From an uncultured Eubacteriales bacterium (GTDB taxonomy: Bacteria > Bacillota > Clostridia > Lachnospirales > CAG-274): 17,988 bases of DNA. Shown one piece after another: positions 13,297 to 17,988 of the stretch. Every line of letters starts with the position of its first letter. Positions within the stretch are counted from its first letter, which is position 1. The notes beneath the pieces were generated by a model that was given only the letters and a program-made list of their open reading frames with translations, had not been told where the DNA came from and ran no database searches. Position numbers and translations under genes: made by a program. The stretch spans positions 1 through 17,988 of the forward strand of contig CAJKOJ010000039.1 in assembly GCA_905201505.1 (NCBI GenBank). The letters run 5' to 3'.

Positions 13297-14988
13297 ATGA
13301 AAAACAGGTCAATTAATGCTTTAAAATGGATATATAAATATACAGGCTTACAGCTTTTATGGGTAGTATTTCTTTCTGTTCTTACAGGTGCTATATCATT
13401 AGGCTTTATTTGGCTTGCTCTTGTTTCAAGTGAAATTCTTGATATAGCTACAGGTGCTGCAGAAGGAAATATATGGTTTTCTATATTAAAAATTGTATTT
13501 ATCATTGCCCTTCAAGGAGGGCTCAATATACTTTACTGCAATATACTTATCCGTGCAATGGGCAAAATAGATATAAAAATTAAACAGGGACTTTTCAACT
13601 GTCTGTTAAATAAAAAATGGACAAAGATTAATGAATATCATTCAGGTGAACTTCTAAACCGATTTACATCAGATGTAGATATTATAATTAACGGTGTTGT
13701 AACTATAGTTCCAAGCGGAATAGCACTGGGTACAAGACTTATAGCAGGTCTTGCTGTCCTATTTGCAATTGAGCCTAAAGTTACTTTTATTGTAGTTATA
13801 TTCGGTGTATTTGTAGGCATAGCCAGCAAAATTTACAGCAAACATTTTAAATATCTTCATAAGGAATTACAAAATGCTAATGGTACAGTACGTTCATTTA
13901 TACAGGAATGTATTGAAAATGTTATAGTTATAAAATCCTATGCAAACAATAATATAGTATCCACAAGATTAAAAAACAAACAGCTTGATGCACTTAAGCT
14001 TATGTATAAAAAACAAACCGTAAGTAATATTGCTGATACAGGTGTATATATACTTTTTACAGGAGGTTATTACGCAGCTCTTGTATGGGGTGCTTTTAAA
14101 ATAAGTGCAGGTTCTATAACCTTTGGTATGCTTACAGCTTTTTTACAGATAGTTGAACAGATTAAAGCCCCGATGAGAAATATGAGCGGACTTGTTCCTG
14201 CATTTTATTCAATGATTGCATCGTCTGAAAGACTGATTGAACTTGAAAATATAGATGATGAAGAAAAAACAGAACAAATCTTTTCAACTGATGAACTATA
14301 TAAAAGACTAAAGTCAATAACTTTTGATAATATTACATTTTCATATAAAAATGATACTGTACTTGAAAATGCTGACGCAGTAATAAATAAAGGTGAGATT
14401 ACAGCCGTTGCAGGTCCCTCAGGCATAGGCAAATCTACTATGATGAAGTTAATACTGTCACTTATCGAGCCTCAAAACGGCAGAGTATATCTTACTCTTG
14501 ATGATAATAGTACTATTAATATTGATGCCTCTCTCAGAAAGCTTTTTGCTTATGTGCCTCAGGGCAATATGATATTATCAGGCACAATAAGAGAAAATAT
14601 AGCTTTTTGCAAACCAAATGCAACTGATGAAGAAATAATAAAAGCAGCTGAAAATGCTATGATATTAAGTTTTATTGAAACACTCCCAAAAGGTTTTGAT
14701 ACAGTTGTCGGTGAAAGAGGTCTTGGATTGAGTGAAGGACAAATACAAAGAATAGCAATTGCAAGAGCTTTTTTGTGTGATGCACCTATACTTCTACTTG
14801 ACGAAGCAACATCTGCTCTTGATGAATATAATGAAAAAGGATTAATTGAAAACATAAAAAAGCTTAATGATAAAACTTGTATTATAATTTCTCACAGACA
14901 TAGAACAATTGAAATGTGCGACAGAATAATTGAGTTTAATAATAAAAAACTTAGAGAAAGCAATTTTTTATCATTTGTAAGCAAATAG
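13297..14988 (+). CDS. ABC transporter, fused membrane and ATPase domains (exporter type)
   Basis: This 563-residue half-transporter would dimerise to export a substrate at the cost of ATP. The membrane domain (about 15-315) has six hydrophobic segments and the exporter-type coupling region. The ATPase domain (about 338-560) has Walker A GPSGIGKST (373-381), Q-loop Gln422, signature LSEGQ (478-482, where LSGGQ is usual), Walker B ILLLDE (498-503), D-loop SALD and the switch His533. All catalytic residues are present, so it should be active. GAGGAG precedes ATG 13297. I see no clear promoter of its own; read-through of the preceding hairpin or a hidden promoter in the GH105 gene is needed. Substrate cannot be inferred; multidrug, lipid or peptide export all fit. 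Confidence 0.9.
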   Translation: MKNRSINALKWIYKYTGLQLLWVVFLSVLTGAISLGFIWLALVSSEILDIATGAAEGNIWFSILKIVFIIALQGGLNILYCNILIRAMGKIDIKIKQGLFNCLLNKKWTKINEYHSGELLNRFTSDVDIIINGVVTIVPSGIALGTRLIAGLAVLFAIEPKVTFIVVIFGVFVGIASKIYSKHFKYLHKELQNANGTVRSFIQECIENVIVIKSYANNNIVSTRLKNKQLDALKLMYKKQTVSNIADTGVYILFTGGYYAALVWGAFKISAGSITFGMLTAFLQIVEQIKAPMRNMSGLVPAFYSMIASSERLIELENIDDEEKTEQIFSTDELYKRLKSITFDNITFSYKNDTVLENADAVINKGEITAVAGPSGIGKSTMMKLILSLIEPQNGRVYLTLDDNSTINIDASLRKLFAYVPQGNMILSGTIRENIAFCKPNATDEEIIKAAENAMILSFIETLPKGFDTVVGERGLGLSEGQIQRIAIARAFLCDAPILLLDEATSALDEYNEKGLIENIKKLNDKTCIIISHRHRTIEMCDRIIEFNNKKLRESNFLSFVSK

Positions 14989-14991
14989 ACA

Positions 14992-15033
14992 AAAGCCATT
15001 GATTACTCATAGTAATTCAATGGCTTTCTGTTT
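14992..15033. terminator. Bidirectional terminator between the ABC gene and pdxT
   Basis: AAAGCCATTG...ATTACT (14992-15007) pairs with AGTAATTCAATGGCTTT (15011-15027), about 16 bp with one bulged base and a 3-base loop. It is followed by CTGTTTTTA on the + strand. On the - strand the stem ends in GCTTTTG. It lies between convergent genes. Confidence 0.8.
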
Positions 15034-15597
15034 TTATATCATATTTATAAAATACTTATGTATTGCTTTAGATTTTGTCAGCTCAGGGTGAAATGCTGTC
15101 ACAAGCATATTACCTTCCCTTGCTGCAACAATTTTATCATCAACTACAGAAAGTACCTCCACATTATTATTATCAACACTTTTAATATAAGGTGCTCTTA
15201 TAAACCGCATAGGTACCTTACCTATACCCTTAAATTCGCTTACTGTTTCAAAACTTCCAAGCTGTCTGCCATAGGCATTTCTTTCAGCAGTTATATCCAT
15301 AAGTGCAAGATGATTTCTGCTGTCATTTTCAATATTATGAGCAAGAAGCAAAAGACCTGCACATGTGCCGAATACAGGTATACCTTTTTTAATTTTTTCT
15401 CTTAATATATTTAACATATCAAGTTCTCTCAGCAGCTTTCCCATTACAGTACTTTCACCTCCGGGAAGCACAAGTGCATCAAAGTTTTTTAGACAGTCAG
15501 ACTTTTGCCTTAGTTCAATGGTTTCTGCTCCCAGTTCTTCAAACATTTTCTCATGTTCAATAAAAGCTCCCTGCAATGCAAGAACAGCAATTTTCAT
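15034..15597 (-). CDS. pdxT: PdxT, glutaminase subunit of pyridoxal 5'-phosphate synthase
   Basis: PdxT hydrolyses glutamine and channels ammonia to PdxS for PLP synthesis. The 187-residue class I amidotransferase has the oxyanion and activation motif PGGEST (45-50), nucleophile Cys79 in GTCAGL, and His170 with Glu172 in FHPEL, completing the Cys-His-Glu triad. It begins with VLALQGAFIEH, typical of PdxT. The ATG follows the pdxS stop by one base, with GAGGTAAG inside the end of pdxS as ribosome binding site, so the two subunits are translationally coupled. Length is normal. Confidence 0.97.
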   Translation of the reverse strand: MKIAVLALQGAFIEHEKMFEELGAETIELRQKSDCLKNFDALVLPGGESTVMGKLLRELDMLNILREKIKKGIPVFGTCAGLLLLAHNIENDSRNHLALMDITAERNAYGRQLGSFETVSEFKGIGKVPMRFIRAPYIKSVDNNNVEVLSVVDDKIVAAREGNMLVTAFHPELTKSKAIHKYFINMI

Positions 15598-15598
15598 A

Positions 15599-16468
15599 TT
15601 ACTTACCTCTTTCTGCCATTAAAAGTTCAATTTCATTTTCATTTATTCCAACCATAGCTTCGCCTAAATCTTCTGAAAGTTCTGCAATAATTTTAGCGTC
15701 TTTATAATTTGTTACAGCTTTTACAATTGCCTGTGCTCTTTTTTCAGGGTTACCTGATTTAAATATACCTGAACCAACAAATACACCTTCAGCACCTAAC
15801 TGCATCATTAAAGCAGCATCAGCAGGTGTAGCAACCCCGCCGGCTGCAAAATTTACAACAGGCAGTTTTCCGTTTTTATGTACATATTCTAAAAGTTCAT
15901 ATGGAACACCTAACCTTTTAGCATTATCAAAAAGTTCATCTTCACTGCAATTTGCAATTCTTCTTATTTCACTTTGCACCATTCTCATATGTCTCACAGC
16001 CTGAACAATATCTCCTGTACCAGGCTCACCCTTTGTTCTTATCATTGATGCACCTTCAGCAATTCTCCTTAATGCTTCGCCTAAATCTTTAGCACCGCAT
16101 ACAAATGGAACATCAAACTTTGTCTTATCAATGTGATAAATATCATCAGCAGGTGATAAAACCTCACTTTCATCTATATAGTCAATTTCAATAGCCTGCA
16201 GCACCTGAGCTTCTGCAAAATGACCTATTCTGCATTTTGCCATAACAGGAATTGAAACAGCTTCCTGTATACCCTTTATCATCTTGGGATCACTCATTCT
16301 TGATACTCCGCCGGCTGCTCTTATATCAGCCGGAATTCTTTCAAGAGCCATAACAGCACAGGCACCTGCTTCCTCTGCAATCTTTGCCTGTTCAGGTGTA
16401 GTTACATCCATTATTACTCCACCCTTTAACATTTGTGCTAATTCACAATTTAACTTATATCTTGACAT
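15599..16468 (-). CDS. pdxS: PdxS, synthase subunit of pyridoxal 5'-phosphate synthase
   Basis: PdxS makes pyridoxal 5'-phosphate from ribose 5-phosphate, glyceraldehyde 3-phosphate and ammonia (deoxyxylulose-independent B6 pathway). The 289-residue (beta/alpha)8 barrel has Asp21 (VIMDV), Lys78 in PVMAKCRIGH and Lys146 in RTKGEPGTG. These align with the Lys81 and Lys149 of the Bacillus enzyme that carry the intermediates, and the phosphate-binding loop VNFAAGGVATPADAA is present. AGGAGG (16477-16482) lies eight bases before the ATG. It is the first gene of pdxST, divergent from a PdxR-type regulator gene. A TATAAT box lies within the intergenic dyad on this strand with only a poor -35, as expected for an activator-dependent promoter. 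Confidence 0.97.
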   Translation of the reverse strand: MSRYKLNCELAQMLKGGVIMDVTTPEQAKIAEEAGACAVMALERIPADIRAAGGVSRMSDPKMIKGIQEAVSIPVMAKCRIGHFAEAQVLQAIEIDYIDESEVLSPADDIYHIDKTKFDVPFVCGAKDLGEALRRIAEGASMIRTKGEPGTGDIVQAVRHMRMVQSEIRRIANCSEDELFDNAKRLGVPYELLEYVHKNGKLPVVNFAAGGVATPADAALMMQLGAEGVFVGSGIFKSGNPEKRAQAIVKAVTNYKDAKIIAELSEDLGEAMVGINENEIELLMAERGK

Positions 16469-16497
16469 TTTTTTAACCTCCTATTGATTTTTTGTTA

Positions 16498-16523
16498 ATA
16501 TATGTATATAATTATACATATAT
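16498..16523. promoter_or_regulatory. Dyad in the pdxS/pdxR divergent region, candidate PdxR site
   Basis: Two perfect 11-base arms, ATATATGTATA (16498-16508) and TATACATATAT (16513-16523), surround a 4-base spacer. It is centred in the 112-base gap between pdxS and the regulator gene and covers the likely -10 box of pdxS on the - strand. The AT-rich composition lowers its significance, but the arm length is notable. Confidence 0.5.
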
Positions 16524-16580
16524 CTGATACGTTTTTAATACTCAGTTTTAAATTATTTTATAATGTCAGTTGGTGATTTT

Positions 16581-17966
16581 ATGTTTACTTATATTTTAAA
16601 TTCGGATAAAAAAACTCCTATATATGAACAGTTGTATGAGCATATCAAAGAAGATATTTTAAGCGGAGAAATTAAACCAAAAGAAAAACTGCCTTCCAAA
16701 AGAAAACTTTCTGCTCACCTTAAAATCAGCGTTATGACTGTAGAAACAGCTTATGAACAGCTTATTTCCGAAGGCTATATATATTCATTGCCTAAAAGCG
16801 GATACTATGCAAATGATATACAAAAGTCTATTTCTTTAACTCCATCTGGCATAAATTTAATACCAGTCAGAGAAAATTTAACAAGGTCAGATTATAAATA
16901 TGAATTTAAAACAAATACTGTTGATACTGAAAATTTCCCTTTTTCAGTATGGGCAAAACTTATGCGTGAAGTTTTAAGGGACAAAGATAAAGAACTTTTA
17001 AATAAAAGTGAACCAAAGGGCTTATATTCTCTAAGAATTGAGATAGCAAAGTATCTGAAATCATACAGAGGAATAAGCTGCCAGCCTGAACAGATTGTTG
17101 TAGGTGCTGGTTCTGAATATCTTATAAACTTAATAATACAGTTGCTGGGAGAAAATAAAAAATACGCTGTTGAAAACCCGGGATACCATAAAATAGCAAA
17201 AATTTTGTCAGCCTATAATATAGATACTGAATATTTGCCTTTAGATGACTGTGGAATCAGTATGGAACATTTAATTTATTCTGATATAAATGTGCTCCAC
17301 GTATCCCCTTCGCATCAATTTCCTACAGGAATTATAACCCCTATTAAAAGAAGATATGAAATTTTAAAGTGGGCAGCAGAAAAAAATGGGTATATTATAG
17401 AAGATGACTACGACAGTGAATTCCGATATAACGGCAAGCCTGTCCCCGCACTCCAAAGCCTTGATAGTGGAAGCAAAGTAATTTATATGAATACTTTTGC
17501 AAAAAGCCTTTCACCGTCTCTTAGAATAAGCTATATGGTACTGCCCTGGGAACTTGTATTTAAATTTGACAGAGAACTTAAGTTTTATTCAAATACTGTA
17601 TCCTGCTTTGAACAATATACCCTTGCAAAATTTATGGAAGGCGGACACTTTGAAAGACATATTAACAGAATGCGAAATATATATAAAGGACGTATAAATA
17701 CAATTAAGAATTGTATAGCAAATCTAAATAAAGAAATAAATATAAAAGGTGAAAATACAGGGCTTCATATTGTATTGGAGTTTAACGATAATACAAATAT
17801 AAAAAGTTTAATTGAGAAAGCTAAAGAAAAAGGTATATTTATAACAGATATTAATGATTATTACTTTAAAGGCATACACCCTAAGCCTGCACTTGTTTTA
17901 GGCTATACAGGGATAAAAAGCGAGAATATTGTTAAAGCCTTTGATTTACTTAACGATATATGGTAA
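16581..17966 (+). CDS. pdxR: MocR/PdxR-type regulator (GntR DNA-binding plus aminotransferase-like domain)
   Basis: This 461-residue regulator fuses a GntR winged helix (about 10-78, with TPIYEQLYEHIKEDILSGEI and LPSKRKLSAHLKIS) to a fold-type I aminotransferase domain (about 100-460) that binds PLP as sensor. Lys308 in NTFAKSLSPSLR is the expected PLP-binding lysine, and EDDYDSEFRY (274-283) provides the pyridine-nitrogen Asp. PdxR proteins activate pdxST when PLP is low and usually repress their own gene; the divergent pdxST position supports this role. Start: ATG 16581 has GGTGA (16572-16576) just upstream. The in-frame ATG at 16563 has no ribosome binding site and overlaps a TATAAT box (16559-16564). 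The gene is complete and ends 22 bases before the window edge. Confidence 0.9.
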   Translation: MFTYILNSDKKTPIYEQLYEHIKEDILSGEIKPKEKLPSKRKLSAHLKISVMTVETAYEQLISEGYIYSLPKSGYYANDIQKSISLTPSGINLIPVRENLTRSDYKYEFKTNTVDTENFPFSVWAKLMREVLRDKDKELLNKSEPKGLYSLRIEIAKYLKSYRGISCQPEQIVVGAGSEYLINLIIQLLGENKKYAVENPGYHKIAKILSAYNIDTEYLPLDDCGISMEHLIYSDINVLHVSPSHQFPTGIITPIKRRYEILKWAAEKNGYIIEDDYDSEFRYNGKPVPALQSLDSGSKVIYMNTFAKSLSPSLRISYMVLPWELVFKFDRELKFYSNTVSCFEQYTLAKFMEGGHFERHINRMRNIYKGRINTIKNCIANLNKEINIKGENTGLHIVLEFNDNTNIKSLIEKAKEKGIFITDINDYYFKGIHPKPALVLGYTGIKSENIVKAFDLLNDIW

Positions 17967-17988
17967 AATATTAATGAAACCTTAATAA

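Noticed and set aside
13182..13505. Minus-strand 107-codon frame spanning the GH105/ABC junction
   Set aside because: It overlaps two well-supported genes and the terminator between them and has no recognisable domain or ribosome binding site.
14559..14855. Minus-strand 98-codon frame within the ABC gene
   Set aside because: It is antisense to the ATPase domain; Ser-rich translation is a by-product of the sense codons.
15058..15622. Plus-strand frames of 115 and 85 codons opposite pdxT
   Set aside because: They are antisense to a complete pdxT with intact catalytic triad. They have no ribosome binding site and no family match.
1..17988. CRISPR array, tRNA, rRNA, insertion sequence or phage genes
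   Set aside because: I looked for regularly spaced repeats, tRNA-like cloverleafs, transposase or integrase motifs and found none.

Overview
The window is AT-rich and reads as a chromosome segment of an anaerobic, low-GC Gram-positive bacterium of the class Clostridia. Supporting evidence is a reverse rubrerythrin, [FeFe]-hydrogenase maturation genes (hydG, hydF) with their small companion regulator, AGGAGG-type ribosome binding sites, and the PdxS/PdxT route to vitamin B6. There is no rRNA gene, so I do not name a family or genus. I see no insertion sequence, phage gene, tRNA, rRNA or CRISPR array.

Layout. 1-597: 3' part of a CorA-type Mg transporter, ending at a shared terminator. 655-1197 (-): reverse rubrerythrin with a consensus promoter and a PerR-like operator. 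1378-3407 (+): a tight operon of a RelQ-like (p)ppGpp synthetase, a metallophosphoesterase and a cyclophilin. 3517-5602 (+): an OmpR-type response regulator and its overlapping histidine kinase. 5689-7206 (+): a secreted cell-wall amidase with a copper-amine-oxidase-like N-terminal domain and a poly-threonine linker. 7207-7724: a 518-base AT-rich gap with a terminator, an orphan strong promoter, a perfect hairpin, and the promoter and dyad of the next gene. 7725-10690 (+): TM1266-like regulator, hydG and hydF, with a Rex-like operator between the first two. 10774-11946 (-): cation diffusion facilitator with a manganese-type metal site. 12119-14988 (+): an intracellular GH105 glycosidase, a terminator-like hairpin, then a single-chain ABC exporter. 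15034-16468 (-): pdxS-pdxT, divergent from 16581-17966 (+), a MocR/PdxR-type regulator, with a strong dyad in the gap.

How it fits together. Most genes are core or stress functions with known families. The regulatory DNA is the most informative part: candidate sites for oxidative stress (PerR), redox state (Rex), B6 status (PdxR) and an unidentified dyad at the start of the hydrogenase-maturation transcript all sit where they could control the adjacent genes. Three gene starts differ from the longest open frame, judged by ribosome binding sites (amidase TTG at 5689, hydG ATG at 8063, pdxR ATG at 16581). The histidine kinase start is less certain.

I did not find a clearly new system. The best leads are the dyad and orphan promoter upstream of the hydrogenase regulator, the Rex-like box overlapping that gene's stop codon, and the one-base-spaced alarmone synthetase/phosphoesterase pair. 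All operator calls come from reading the sequence by eye and need testing.
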